Notes: a model not told the origin generated them from the letters alone. A stretch of DNA of 64,000 bases from JABDCI01 sp964475835 (GCA_964475835.1 CAYYYL010000010.1:28661-92660); one strand, 5' to 3'; shown: positions 26,461 to 36,152, counted from the first letter of the stretch. Made by a program: numbers and translations.

Positions 26461-27072
26461 TCAGGAAGTCTCCCGATCCATGTGGGCAAATCGGGGATCG
26501 CGGGGAGGTGGCTCCTTGAGCACGCGCAGGTGGGCGGAAATCAGGTGGAGGACAAACCATCCTCCCGCGCCGAAGGAGCAATCGACGATCTGCCAGAACC
26601 AGGGAATGTGGCGCTTCATGCCAAAAAGGATGGCGTACGGAAGAAGCAGAATGCAGATGATTTTTCCGGCGGTCACAATCCATTCATTGCGAAGGGGATC
26701 GCGCCACACACCGATAAAGATGATGGCGATGGCGAAGTGTCCGAAGGCCAGCCAGTCGGTTCCATAAAAAAGGAAGGGATAAGTGGTCGAGGTGTGGTGG
26801 AGCGCCTGGCGAACGGTTAGCACCCAATGGGCGAGACCGGTTTCCAGATCGGGAGCGGATTCCGTGGAATATCCAAGGAGAACGACGAGGGCATCCACTT
26901 CCCGTTGCAGGGGGATGGCGGTTGTGCCGCTTAGGATCAGAACGGCAATCATGATGGCGGTCAAAAATCGTATGTTTTTGAGATGAAAAAGGGCGCGCGC
27001 TTCACCGTGGTCGATGCGTCCGGGTGCCTGGCGGGCGTGATGAGCCGGTGGGGGGAGCTTCCTGAGTCTCAT
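26461..27072 (-). CDS. Hypothetical membrane protein
   Basis: A 203-residue protein with a basic N-terminal tail of about 35 residues, then about four hydrophobic segments (FLTAIMIAVLIL, WLAFGHFAIAIIFIGVW, IVTAGKIICILLLPYAIL, and one near VDCSFGAGGWFVLHL). A charged HRE-like loop with HHTSTTYP lies between the first two. No family motif was recognised. The order of charged loops resembles small membrane proteins of unknown role that are common in environmental bacteria. The start may be internal because the basic leader is unusual. Confidence 0.6.
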   Translation of the reverse strand: MRLRKLPPPAHHARQAPGRIDHGEARALFHLKNIRFLTAIMIAVLILSGTTAIPLQREVDALVVLLGYSTESAPDLETGLAHWVLTVRQALHHTSTTYPFLFYGTDWLAFGHFAIAIIFIGVWRDPLRNEWIVTAGKIICILLLPYAILFGMKRHIPWFWQIVDCSFGAGGWFVLHLISAHLRVLKEPPPRDPRFAHMDRETS

Positions 27073-27191
27073 AGGAATAGGATCATGATTGCAAATTTTG
27101 CGTCCGGGAGTCGATCACGGAATGGTCTCTCATGATGTTCCCCGAAACCGGATTTGTCACGGGCTTCACCCCGTGGGGGTTCACATTTGCT

Positions 27192-27219
27192 TTGAGCTTC
27201 TGTGATGCTTCGCTAATCT
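27192..27219 (+). promoter_or_regulatory. Possible asnB promoter giving a near-leaderless mRNA
   Basis: TTGAGC (27192-27197) and TAATCT (27214-27219) with a 16-base spacer. The predicted start point is only about three bases before the asnB ATG, and no Shine-Dalgarno is visible. Confidence 0.3.
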
Positions 27220-27228
27220 GCACGCTTT

Positions 27229-29178
27229 ATGTGTGGCATTGCCGGAATCCTGAATCTTGATCCTCATGCGCCCCCTGTCTCGACGGAGCTTCTGGTGGCG
27301 ATGCGGGACAAACTGGTGCATCGGGGGCCCGACGCGTCCGGGGTTTGGAGGAACGCGGAATTTACCGTGGGACTGGCTCACCGCCGCCTGAGCATTGTCG
27401 ACCTCTCCGTGGCCGGACAGCAGCCGATGTGCAACGAGACCGGCACGGTGTGGATCACGTTCAACGGAGAAATCTACAATCATGCTGCGTTACGAAAGGA
27501 GCTTGAAGCCCTGGGGCACACGTATCGATCCCACTCGGATACGGAGACGATTGTTCATGCTTATGAGGAGTGGGGCCTGGGAGCCGTGGATCGTATTGAC
27601 GGGATGTTTGCGTTTGCCCTTTGGGATGAATCCAAAAAGCTGTTCTGGCTTGTGCGCGACCGGATGGGGAAGAAGCCCGTCTATTTCGCGAAATTCGGAG
27701 AGCAACTGGTGTTTGCCTCCGAGATCAAGGCGATTCTGGAGCACCCCTGGGCGTCTCGCCAGATGCATGAGGAGGCGGTATGGCACTATCTCACCTTTGC
27801 GGTGAGCCCGGCGCCCCTTACGCTGTTCAAGGGGATTTTCAAACTGCCTCCGGGAACCTTCCTGACGGTGACGCGCGATGGTCGGTGGACGTTTCGTGAG
27901 TATTGGCGTCCCTGGTTCGAAACGGACAGGGCGGCGGAATCGGAGGAGGTGTATGCGGATCGGATCCTGGAATCACTTCAACAGGCGGTGGACCGGCGCT
28001 TGATGTCGGATGTTCCCTTTGGCGTGTTTCTGAGCGGGGGCGTCGATTCCAGTGCGAATGTGGCCTTGATGAGCCAGGCGATGAAAAGGCCCGTGGACAC
28101 ATTTTCGGTGGGATTCGCCGACCAGAGTCAGGCGCCCTATAATGAAATTCAATATGCGCGTCAGGTGGCTTCGCTTTTCAAAACAAACCATCATGAGATA
28201 TTGATCTCTGATAGCCATTTTTTTGATTTTGCCGAACAGCTTCCTTATTTTCAGGATGAGCCATTGAGCGATCCTGTCTGCTTTCCGCTCTACTACGTTT
28301 CAAAACTGGCGCGTGACAACGGGACCATTGTGATCCAGGTGGGTGAGGGGAGTGACGAGCTTTTTGCGGGTTACGATATCTATCGAAACTATCTCAAACG
28401 GCAGGGGACATACTGGAGCACCTTTCAGCTTCTTCCCCAGACTGTTCGCCGGATCATCGCCGCAATCGCCTCCCCCTTTCTGCATTCCAGGGACGGGGTG
28501 CATCTCCGGCGTGCGGCACAAGGGGAGCCTGCCTTTCTTAGTGCAGCGCTCGCCTTTTATGATGATGAAAAACCGTCCCTCCACCGGTGGGGAAGGCGTT
28601 ATGTCAGCTGGAAGTTGAGTGCGTCCGCTTATTCGGGAAGAAATCCCTCCATGGCCATGTTGCAGCAATACTTTCCCAATGCCACGGTGGATGCCCTGCC
28701 GTCCCTTTCAGGCGAGGAAGCAGATACTTTGAAAAGGATGATTTTCTGGGAGTGCCATCAACGTTTGGGGGAACTTCTGCTCATGCGTCTGGACAAAATG
28801 ATGATGGCCCACGGAGTGGAAGGGCGTGCCCCGTTTCTGGATACGAAAGTTGTGGAACTTGCCATGAAGATTCCATCTTCGATGAAGATTCAGAATGGGG
28901 TGGGTAAGGCGATTTTGAAAAAGGCGGTTGAACCGCTGCTGCCGTTGGATTTGATCTATCGGAAAAAGATCGGATTTTGCGGGGGCAGTGGAAACATGCT
29001 GACTCCCCCCATTCTGGATTTTGCGGAGAAGGCCATCCTGGGGGTGCTTACGTTGCATGGATGGAATCGCGTGGGTTTGCAGGAACTCATCCAGGCGCAT
29101 CGGGAAAAACGGGCGGAAAACAGTTTTCAGATCTGGAATCTGATGAATCTCGCGCTCTGGATGAAGCGATGGTTGTAA
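27229..29178 (+). CDS. asnB: Glutamine-hydrolysing asparagine synthetase
   Basis: A 649-residue two-domain enzyme. It starts MCGIAGI, so Cys2 is the N-terminal nucleophile of the class II glutamine amidotransferase domain (about residues 1-215, including NGEIYNH and DRMGKKP). The synthetase domain carries the PP-loop LSGGVDSS near residue 270 and GEGSDELFAGY. It converts aspartate, glutamine and ATP to asparagine. The fairly long C terminus and the RAPFLD motif match the asnB-type proteins often used in envelope or exopolysaccharide modification as well as amino acid synthesis. It is a single gene; no other biosynthetic genes adjoin. Confidence 0.95.
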   Translation: MCGIAGILNLDPHAPPVSTELLVAMRDKLVHRGPDASGVWRNAEFTVGLAHRRLSIVDLSVAGQQPMCNETGTVWITFNGEIYNHAALRKELEALGHTYRSHSDTETIVHAYEEWGLGAVDRIDGMFAFALWDESKKLFWLVRDRMGKKPVYFAKFGEQLVFASEIKAILEHPWASRQMHEEAVWHYLTFAVSPAPLTLFKGIFKLPPGTFLTVTRDGRWTFREYWRPWFETDRAAESEEVYADRILESLQQAVDRRLMSDVPFGVFLSGGVDSSANVALMSQAMKRPVDTFSVGFADQSQAPYNEIQYARQVASLFKTNHHEILISDSHFFDFAEQLPYFQDEPLSDPVCFPLYYVSKLARDNGTIVIQVGEGSDELFAGYDIYRNYLKRQGTYWSTFQLLPQTVRRIIAAIASPFLHSRDGVHLRRAAQGEPAFLSAALAFYDDEKPSLHRWGRRYVSWKLSASAYSGRNPSMAMLQQYFPNATVDALPSLSGEEADTLKRMIFWECHQRLGELLLMRLDKMMMAHGVEGRAPFLDTKVVELAMKIPSSMKIQNGVGKAILKKAVEPLLPLDLIYRKKIGFCGGSGNMLTPPILDFAEKAILGVLTLHGWNRVGLQELIQAHREKRAENSFQIWNLMNLALWMKRWL

Positions 29179-29204
29179 ACCCATTTTAAAATGGTCATCG
29201 CAGA

Positions 29205-29365
29205 AGGATTACCACAGAGACACGGAGCGGAGGAACCACAGATTGACCCAGATGAACGCAGATTTTTTCAATGCAGCACAGCTGCATTGAAAGGAGAATC
29301 CTATTTAAAAAACCTTCTGTTCCGTGCCTCGACGTTCTCTGGGGTGAATATTTTCTGCGTCTGTT
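29205..29365. repeat. Imperfect long palindrome containing the ACCACAGAGACACGGAG element
   Basis: The left end, starting near ACCACAGAGACACGGAG, resembles the reverse complement of the right end (around 29320-29345, TTCTCTGGGGT). The centre holds a perfect palindrome with 12-base arms and a 3-base loop (29266-29292, TTTCAATGCAGC). The interval 29179-29418 has no gene. Similar sequences recur in many environmental bacterial genomes. Confidence 0.55.
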
Positions 29366-29418
29366 TGGCTGGATGTTACGGAGTTGGATGGCAGGACTTT
29401 CACTTTTGAAAATCCAAA

Positions 29419-30414
29419 TCAAAACTCTTCGATGGCCTTGAGCACGGTCTGGCCGACTCTTCGGAGGCTTTCGGTGCTGAGCTTGTCGATGGTGTCCCGT
29501 TCCGTGTGCCAGTAGGTGTTTCCCGGACCGTAGTTGAAATCGATGAGGTCGATGGCGGGGATGCCTTCCTGAAGGAAGGGATCGTGGTCGTCGAGCATGG
29601 GGGTTGGCGAGAGTCCGAAGGCGTCGCGAAACCCGAGGCTTTCGGAGGCGTGAAGGATGCGTTTCGTCCATGCAGGATGGCCTTCCGGAATGCGGATGTC
29701 GAGATGACGGTCGCCAACCATGTCGAGAAGGATCACACCGGCGATGGCATGGATGGAGGAGGCTCTTTTTGCCTCGCCCACGAAATACCGGGATCCATAC
29801 AATCCGTCCTGTTCGGAGTAGGTGTCGATGGCCTCCTCGCCGTCAAAGAATACGAATTGGAGGTTGCCTCCGGAGGGTTCGAATCGTGTGTCTGCAAGGA
29901 CGCGTGCGATTTCCAGCAGGATACCGGTGCTGGAACCTCCGTCATTGGCCCCGGTAAAGCGAATCTTCGGAAGCCATTTGGTATCGTAGTGGGAGGCGAG
30001 GATGATTCGCTTTTTGGTCCACCGCCAGAGTCGCGAAGGAAATCGGGGAATGGGTTCTGCAAGGATGTTCACAAAAGTGACGGGACCCCGCGGGGTGTTC
30101 TGCCTGAACGATTGTTCCCGGACAAGGAGTCCGAATGAACGGAGCTCCTGTTCGATGTAGAGGCGGGTCTTTTCGAGTTCGGGTGAACCTGAGGGACGGG
30201 GCCCAAATTGAACCTGTTTCTCCACGTGAGCCATGGCGCGATCGGGATCGAAGGCCTGATGGAGGGGAATGGTGGCTGCGTGGGTGGCGACGGAAAGCGG
30301 GATAAGAAGAAGGGGGATGTGGAGGGCGGAACGGCGTCCCCACAGTTGAAAAGCGGAGTAGTGGCGACGGAGCGTCGCGACCCACCGGAAAGGCTCGGAG
30401 GGCTGTTCCCTCAC
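29419..30414 (-). CDS. M28-family peptidase, glutaminyl-peptide cyclotransferase-like, exported
   Basis: A 331-residue protein with zinc-site residues in the order of glutaminyl cyclotransferases: ASHYDTK, GANDGGSS, FFDGEEA, LDMVGD and the late YWHTERDT. Family enzymes cyclise N-terminal Gln or act as zinc aminopeptidases in the cell envelope. A hydrophobic signal segment (IPLLLIPLSVATHAA) begins about 30 residues in. The leader before it is partly encoded by a REP-like palindrome (residues 13-17). Thus the GTG start at 30414, which overlaps the parB stop by four bases, may be correct with a repeat-derived leader; the real start could also lie later. Confidence 0.87.
   Translation of the reverse strand: MREQPSEPFRWVATLRRHYSAFQLWGRRSALHIPLLLIPLSVATHAATIPLHQAFDPDRAMAHVEKQVQFGPRPSGSPELEKTRLYIEQELRSFGLLVREQSFRQNTPRGPVTFVNILAEPIPRFPSRLWRWTKKRIILASHYDTKWLPKIRFTGANDGGSSTGILLEIARVLADTRFEPSGGNLQFVFFDGEEAIDTYSEQDGLYGSRYFVGEAKRASSIHAIAGVILLDMVGDRHLDIRIPEGHPAWTKRILHASESLGFRDAFGLSPTPMLDDHDPFLQEGIPAIDLIDFNYGPGNTYWHTERDTIDKLSTESLRRVGQTVLKAIEEF
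30364..30378. repeat. REP-like core GCGACG-GAG-CGTCGC
   Basis: Six-base perfect arms around GAG. Same core as the elements at 8365-8384, 19756-19775 and 38030-38083. It lies inside the N-terminal codons of the M28 peptidase gene. Confidence 0.6.
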
Positions 30415-31376
30415 AATCTGACCTGAAAGAACTCCAGTAATCGGTCTAGATCCGAGGGGGTGTAGTACTGGATTTCAATTTTTCCACCATTGCCCGAGGT
30501 GTGGAGTTGAACGCGGGTGGCGAGTCGCTGCTGCAGAGCCTCCTCTATGGCCCGGATGTGGGCAGGTGTTTCAGGCTCGCTCCCTTTGCGTGAAGATTTG
30601 GTGGGACGCGCTCCACTTCCGGAACGGTAACGGGCGACGAGCTGTTCGGTGTTGCGGACATTGAGTCCAAGGCGGATGGCTTCGTGGGCGATGCGGATTT
30701 GCTGGGCGGGGTCACCGGCGCCAAGGATGGCCTTGGCATGGCCCGTGGAGAGTTGTCCGTGGGTGACATAGCCCTGGATCTCCTCGGGGAGTTCGAGCAG
30801 GCGCATGGAGTTGGTGATGGTGGTCCGGTTTTTCCCCACCTTCTGGGCGATCTGCTCCTGGGTGAGCGAGAAATCGCTCGCGAGCTTGCGATAACCCAAG
30901 GCTTCTTCAATGGGGTCGAGATTTTCGCGTTGAAGGTTTTCGATGAGGGCGAGCTGATACGCTTCGGCATCGTTGACGTCCTTGACGATCGCGGGAATGG
31001 CCGCGAGGCCGGCTTTCTGGCATGCGCGGAAGCGCCGTTCACCGGCGATGATTTCGTAGCCGTTGCTTTTGTGGCGTACGGTGATGGGTTGGAGGATGCC
31101 GTGTTCGCGAATGGAGGCGACGAGTTCGTCCAGGGGTTCATCCACGAAGCGGATGCGGGGCTGGCGCGGGTTGGGGACGATCTGGGAGAGAGGAATGGTG
31201 CGCATTCCCGGGGAGTCGGGAGCAATGGGGGTGATGGTGGCGGGGGTGGCGGGGCGTGCGCCCTGGGCGATGATGTCGCTCAGACCCCGGCCGAGGCCGG
31301 TCATGGGACGTGAAGGGGGCGTGGATGCGGATTTCATGGGTGTGGAGGTGCCTTTCCTGGGAGAAGACTTCGGCAT
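30411..31376 (-). CDS. parB: ParB family chromosome partitioning protein
   Basis: A 321-residue protein. It has a basic, Pro/Ser/Thr-rich N-terminal tail (residues 1-60), then the ParB/Srx CTPase domain with the GERRFRA motif and RHKSNGYEIIAG. A helix-turn-helix region (LTQEQIAQKVGKNRTTITNSMRL) follows and a C-terminal dimerisation region ends in FFQVRL. ParB loads at parS sites and slides as a CTP-dependent clamp that recruits SMC and ParA for chromosome segregation. No parA gene or clear parS site was found in the window. It is followed by the M28 peptidase gene with a four-base overlap. Confidence 0.93.
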   Translation of the reverse strand: MPKSSPRKGTSTPMKSASTPPSRPMTGLGRGLSDIIAQGARPATPATITPIAPDSPGMRTIPLSQIVPNPRQPRIRFVDEPLDELVASIREHGILQPITVRHKSNGYEIIAGERRFRACQKAGLAAIPAIVKDVNDAEAYQLALIENLQRENLDPIEEALGYRKLASDFSLTQEQIAQKVGKNRTTITNSMRLLELPEEIQGYVTHGQLSTGHAKAILGAGDPAQQIRIAHEAIRLGLNVRNTEQLVARYRSGSGARPTKSSRKGSEPETPAHIRAIEEALQQRLATRVQLHTSGNGGKIEIQYYTPSDLDRLLEFFQVRL

Positions 31377-31429
31377 GAGAGGAATCTAGCAGGTTGCGGA
31401 AAAAGTAACAACGGTCGCGTTTTCGGTGC

Positions 31430-32494
31430 TCAGGGAGAGACGTCCGTGATTTCCATTTGGGATTTGTCCTGAACTCCGAGTCCCAGATCTGCGGCGGTTT
31501 TGAGGTATTCCACCTGACTTTGGATGGGGGGGAGTTCCGCCTTGGGGCGTTGGGCATTGATTTGTTCAAGGACCAGTGTGTCGAGAGCAATGGCATCTTG
31601 GCTCAGGTAGATGGTTTGAAGAGGCCAGCAGAAATTGGGGTCAAATCCCGGACCGCCTCCGAATTGGGCAAGAATGCCATCCATGATATGGAGAAATGTT
31701 TTTTTGCGAATGGATTCCCTGCCGAAAAGCGAGGCGAGGGAATCCTCCCGAGTGAAGCTGGAACGTTGCAGCCTTCGGAAGTTATCGATCAGAGACAAGC
31801 TTGAATTGAGCATGCATCCGTAGAGACCCAGGTCGGGATCATTCATGGGCACCCCAATGTCGATCATTTTGTCGATTTGATCGGTGAAGATTTTATTGAA
31901 ATAGGAGTGGGTGCTGATCTGATCCTCCCGATCGTCCTTTTGTTTCCGGAACTCGAAGTCGCCCCAGATGAGTTGTCCCGGAATGGGCAGATCGATGACG
32001 GATTCGGCCTGGTACCCGCCCGATGGGACGGCGGCATCGAATCTCACACCGTCGTCGCGGGTTCCCATATGATATCCTGCTGATTCCATCTGCCAGGAGT
32101 AACGGTCGAAGACGATGATATGGTTGCTGGGGATGCCAGCCGATTTCAGGCTTTCAATGACCGCTTCCACAAGGGCGGGGCGGGTGGACATGACGGGGCC
32201 GGGTGCCGTGTTGATTTTAATGCCGATGCGGTCTGATTTTTTAATCCACTTTATCCATGCGACCGCCGGATCCTTGCTTCCCGAGTAGGCGGCAAATGCG
32301 GACTGGAAGAGGTGGCGAACCCGTACGGAATCCGCCATGAACAAGGTGAGGATACGGGTGTCCGTTGCCCGAACGACGGAGGTGCGGCTGGTGGTGGGAG
32401 TGTTTGCGGACATGGTCCCGGGAAAACCTCCCGCCAGACAAAGAAAGAGGGCCCAGAACGTCCAAAGATTGCGTCGCGATACAGACTCTGTCAT
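31430..32494 (-). CDS. DUF362 domain-containing exported protein
   Basis: A 354-residue protein with an N-terminal hydrophobic signal segment (ALFLCLAGGFPGTMSA), then a DUF362-like domain. The typical pattern appears as DRIGIKINTAPGP, an IVFDRYSW stretch, NDPDLGLYGCMLNSSLS and an ending ALDTLVLEQI. DUF362 proteins are often annotated as iron-sulfur-associated, but the clustered cysteines of ferredoxin-type members are absent here. The function is unknown. It is divergent from the Ser/Thr kinase gene; the short 56-base region between the two starts must hold both promoters. Confidence 0.7.
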   Translation of the reverse strand: MTESVSRRNLWTFWALFLCLAGGFPGTMSANTPTTSRTSVVRATDTRILTLFMADSVRVRHLFQSAFAAYSGSKDPAVAWIKWIKKSDRIGIKINTAPGPVMSTRPALVEAVIESLKSAGIPSNHIIVFDRYSWQMESAGYHMGTRDDGVRFDAAVPSGGYQAESVIDLPIPGQLIWGDFEFRKQKDDREDQISTHSYFNKIFTDQIDKMIDIGVPMNDPDLGLYGCMLNSSLSLIDNFRRLQRSSFTREDSLASLFGRESIRKKTFLHIMDGILAQFGGGPGFDPNFCWPLQTIYLSQDAIALDTLVLEQINAQRPKAELPPIQSQVEYLKTAADLGLGVQDKSQMEITDVSP

Positions 32495-32550
32495 AGTTGC
32501 GAAGTGTTCAGCCTGCCCATTTTAATCGGAGGCAACAAGCAATTCCTGCC

Positions 32551-34293
32551 ATGACCCTCGAACAAGATCCCCTGATTGGCGTCAAAGTCCGAGACTATGT
32601 CCTGGTTCGTCTTTTGGGAAGGGGGGCCATGGGGATGGTTTATCTCGCGCGTCACTCCCAGACAAACAAGGAGGTGGCGATCAAATTTCTGTCGGGTGAA
32701 TATTCGGCCCGCAAGGAGTTTGTGAGCCGGTTCGTTAACGAGGCGGCGGCTTGTGGGGCATTGAATCACGAAAACATCATCCATGTGTTCGAAGCCGGTG
32801 AGGAGGAGGGGACTCATTTTATGGTGATGGAGTACCTGGAGGGGGTTAATCTGGCTGAATTTCTGAGGGTTCAGGATCGTGTGAAGGAGACCATGCTCAT
32901 TCCCTGGATCCGTCAGGTAGCTTCAGGGTTGCAACATGCGCATGCTCACGGGATTGTACACCGGGATCTCAAGCCGGACAACCTGATGTTGACCCGGCAG
33001 AATGTGGTGAAGATCGCCGACCTCGGACTTTCGAAGAATCTGGAGGAAAAGGAAAATTCGTCCATGACCATGTCAGGGACGGTGATCGGTACCCCGTACT
33101 ATATTTCCCCGGAACAGGCGCGTGATGCCAAGCGTGTGGATATCCGTACGGATATCTATTCCCTTGGAGCGACGTTTTACCATCTTGCCACGGGCAGTCC
33201 TCCCTTTCAGGGGAATTCCGCGGCGGAGGTGATGGCCCGGCACATGAACGAAATGGTGACGAGCCCCCAGCGAAAAAATCCTGCGTTGAGCGATGGATTC
33301 AGTGATTTACTGGTGAAAATGCTCGAAAAGGAACCGTCCAACCGCTTTCAGGACATGAATGAAGTGATCGAAGCGTTGAATCGTTTGGAGGCAGGTGATA
33401 AGGTCATTGATCAGAAGATCCGATTGAAAAAGCACTACACAGAGGAGGAACGCAGTCGGAACGAGGTCAGAGTGTTGCCCTATCTGATCGGGGTGGGTGT
33501 TTTTCTTTTGATTCTTGCGCTTGGAGCCATCCTTTTCATGAACAAGGCGGGGCCCATTCACACGACGGTTCTGAGACCTCCCCCAAAGCCTCATCTCGTC
33601 CCGCAACAGCCCGTTGCGTCCAATGTGTCAGCTGTGAAGCCTCCCGACGTTGTTCCTGTTGTGGTTTCGCCCCCTCCTCCACCGGTGGTGAAGGATCCCG
33701 CCGTAGCGGCGACGAATGCCGTCGCTGCGTCCGCGAAGCCGGGTGATGATGAGGAAATGGTGTTTCGGCCTGATGCGGCGAAATTGAGCAATCATCTCGA
33801 TCCTCATTCCTACAACTGGGTGGATCTTTTTGGCGTGATCCCCTTGTTCCTTGGGATTCCAGCGGTGCAAAAGGTGGGGTTGGCGAAAGGGGTGTTGCGT
33901 GCGGTCCTGGTGTGGGTTGCGGTGGTGATGACGTTTACTTTTTTTGGGGGGGTGGCGGAGTGGCTTCAACCCAATACGGCGATGCCCATGGAAATGGCGT
34001 ATGGAATGGCATATGTGATCCTTTCGGCCATATTGATTTTGTTTGCCTGGGTGGCGACACACGGGATGCGAACGGGGGAAAGGGAAACCTGGGTTCATCG
34101 TTTCAATGACAAGTTGGCGATCCTGCCCGGCCTCATCCTTGGTGCGGCGTTGGCCGTGTGGTTTGTGACCCTGTTGGGAATTCTTGGCAGTCCGACGTTT
34201 CCCATCCGTGAATCATGGATTGGGAATCAGGTGGTGTCTTCATTTTCGTCCGTGGACAAGGCGACGACGGTTGTCCCTGATAAACCGAGGTGA
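32551..34293 (+). CDS. Serine/threonine protein kinase with C-terminal membrane domain
   Basis: A 580-residue Hanks-type kinase. The glycine loop is GRGAMGMVY, the ATP lysine is in VAIKFL, the catalytic loop HRDLKPDN places Asp at residue 139, and the metal-binding DFG motif reads DLG. The kinase domain spans residues 1-280. One membrane segment (near 312-330) and a proline/valine-rich linker lead to a C-terminal part with about four more hydrophobic segments, without PASTA repeats. ATG at 32551 is chosen because it starts just before the kinase; the nearest GGAGG is too distant to be decisive. The unusual layout, with a multi-spanning membrane tail, suggests that the sensor is in the membrane. 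It is followed by dnaG. Confidence 0.92.
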   Translation: MTLEQDPLIGVKVRDYVLVRLLGRGAMGMVYLARHSQTNKEVAIKFLSGEYSARKEFVSRFVNEAAACGALNHENIIHVFEAGEEEGTHFMVMEYLEGVNLAEFLRVQDRVKETMLIPWIRQVASGLQHAHAHGIVHRDLKPDNLMLTRQNVVKIADLGLSKNLEEKENSSMTMSGTVIGTPYYISPEQARDAKRVDIRTDIYSLGATFYHLATGSPPFQGNSAAEVMARHMNEMVTSPQRKNPALSDGFSDLLVKMLEKEPSNRFQDMNEVIEALNRLEAGDKVIDQKIRLKKHYTEEERSRNEVRVLPYLIGVGVFLLILALGAILFMNKAGPIHTTVLRPPPKPHLVPQQPVASNVSAVKPPDVVPVVVSPPPPPVVKDPAVAATNAVAASAKPGDDEEMVFRPDAAKLSNHLDPHSYNWVDLFGVIPLFLGIPAVQKVGLAKGVLRAVLVWVAVVMTFTFFGGVAEWLQPNTAMPMEMAYGMAYVILSAILILFAWVATHGMRTGERETWVHRFNDKLAILPGLILGAALAVWFVTLLGILGSPTFPIRESWIGNQVVSSFSSVDKATTVVPDKPR

Positions 34294-34313
34294 CCGTTGT
34301 CCTCGTTTTTCCG

Positions 34314-36101
34314 ATGAGTGGTTTTTTTGGTCAGGAGCTTCTGTCCGAGATTCGTTCGGCGAATGATATTGTAGATGTGATCCAGTGGTTGAATGTTCCC
34401 CTGAAAAAAGCAGGAGGCAGTTTTCGGGCGCTTTGTCCGTTTCATAAGGAGAAGACCCCTTCGTTTCATGTGAATCCGGAAAGACAGAGTTTCCACTGCT
34501 TCGGCTGTGGGGCGGGGGGGGATGTATTCAAATTCATCATGATGCGGGAGGGATTGGAGTTTCCGGCTGCGGTGGAACGGCTGGCCGAGCGGGCCCGCAT
34601 TCCGTTACCTGTCCATCGGGAAGGGAGCACAGGACCCTCCCGCGATCATCGGGACCGGCTTTATGATCTGCATGTTCAGGTGCGTGACTGGTTTCACACC
34701 AACCTCATGCGATCGCGACATGCCGAATCCGCCCGTGCGTACTTGAAGCAGCGGGGTTTTGATGCGGAGGTGGCGAAAACCTTCAAATTGGGCTATGCCC
34801 CCTCGGCCTGGGATGGACTTGTGGAATGGGCGAATGCTGCCGAGATTCCCGTCAGTCTGCTCGAGGAGGCGGGTTTGGTGGTGAAGGGCAGTCGGGGATT
34901 TTACGATCGCTTCCGGGATCGGCTCATGATTCCGATTGCGGATGAAATGGGAAGGGTGTCTGGTTTTAGCGGGCGCCTCCTGTTGAAGGATGTGAAGGAG
35001 GCCAAGTACGTCAATTCACCGGAGACGACGATTTTCAAAAAGGGGAGGCTCCTGTTTGGACTCGATCGGAGCAAACGCGATATTCAGGAACGTGGATTTG
35101 CCATTGTGTGTGAAGGGCAGCTGGATTGGATCCGTTGCTTTACCTCGGACGTTCGCAATGTCATTGCGCCCCAGGGGACGGCCTTCACGGATGAACAGGC
35201 GCGGATTCTGAAGCGATATGTGGATCAGGTTGTCCTGTGCTTCGATTCCGATACTGCCGGGCAGAAGGCCACCTGGAAGAACGCTGAAACGTTGATCGCA
35301 AACTCGGTGGCGGTCAAGGCCTGCCGCCTGCCTGAAGGGGAGGATCCGGACAGTTTTATCCGCAAATCGGGGGCAAAGGAATTTCGTCAACGTCTGGATG
35401 AAGCGCTCGATGTTTTTGAATACAAAGCTCTTGCCTTGAAGAAATCCCTCAACATGAAGGATCCAAGGAGTCACCAGAAAATTGTCGTGGAGCTCACGCC
35501 GATGCTTGCCCTGGTGGAAAGCGAACCCCAGCAGCAGCAGGTGATCCAGAATATTTGCGAGATTGTGCAGATGGATTCGCAGGCATTTCTAAATGAATTC
35601 CGTCGACAGAATAAGCGGGGGCGCATGGTTGTTCGGGATGAACCCTCTCGGGATCCTCCCGGAAAACTCGAGGATTCCATCATGGGATTTGGCGACTATC
35701 TTCTCCGCCTTGCCCTCACCGAGGAACCTGCGGCGAAAATGCTCGCCAAACATTTAAAGGAGGAGTGGTTTTCGGGATATGGATTGAGGAGAGTGCTTTT
35801 TTATGTGATTGCAAAGGCACAGGAGGGAAAATGGCAGGGGGGATGGAATGGCCTCGGCCTTGATCTGGATGACGCCGACAAGGACCGGATCGCCAAATTG
35901 TTGACCGTATCGATGCCCATGACCAAACGTGACATGGCGATGGGGTTGCAACAGGCCGTTGCCGGGGCCCACCGCGCATTCCTAAATGGGGAAATTCAGG
36001 AACGACTCCGATTGTTGCAAAATCCGGATTTGAAGGATCATGATCGGCGGCAGTGTCAGACAGAACTCCTTGACTTGGACCGGCAAATCAAGCAGGTTTA
36101 G
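34314..36101 (+). CDS. dnaG: DNA primase
   Basis: A 595-residue protein. The N-terminal zinc-binding CHC2 domain has CPFHKEKTPSFHVN followed by the pair CFGC. The TOPRIM catalytic region contains VCEGQLDWI with the metal-binding Glu and the CFDSDTAGQKA motif. A C-terminal helicase-interaction domain follows. It lays RNA primers for DNA replication. ATG at 34314 is chosen; a GTG at 34290 would overlap the kinase stop by four bases and add eight residues, so translational coupling from the kinase is possible. It is followed by rpoD with about 50 bases between, an order seen in the macromolecular-synthesis operon of many bacteria. Confidence 0.96.
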   Translation: MSGFFGQELLSEIRSANDIVDVIQWLNVPLKKAGGSFRALCPFHKEKTPSFHVNPERQSFHCFGCGAGGDVFKFIMMREGLEFPAAVERLAERARIPLPVHREGSTGPSRDHRDRLYDLHVQVRDWFHTNLMRSRHAESARAYLKQRGFDAEVAKTFKLGYAPSAWDGLVEWANAAEIPVSLLEEAGLVVKGSRGFYDRFRDRLMIPIADEMGRVSGFSGRLLLKDVKEAKYVNSPETTIFKKGRLLFGLDRSKRDIQERGFAIVCEGQLDWIRCFTSDVRNVIAPQGTAFTDEQARILKRYVDQVVLCFDSDTAGQKATWKNAETLIANSVAVKACRLPEGEDPDSFIRKSGAKEFRQRLDEALDVFEYKALALKKSLNMKDPRSHQKIVVELTPMLALVESEPQQQQVIQNICEIVQMDSQAFLNEFRRQNKRGRMVVRDEPSRDPPGKLEDSIMGFGDYLLRLALTEEPAAKMLAKHLKEEWFSGYGLRRVLFYVIAKAQEGKWQGGWNGLGLDLDDADKDRIAKLLTVSMPMTKRDMAMGLQQAVAGAHRAFLNGEIQERLRLLQNPDLKDHDRRQCQTELLDLDRQIKQV

Positions 36102-36152
36102 AGGTTTCCACTCGATTTCCATTTTGGATTTTTTGCGAATCCATTGACCCGC

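Noticed and set aside
30000..32500. parS sites near parB.
   Set aside because: No close match to TGTTTCACGTGAAACA was seen by eye in this interval.
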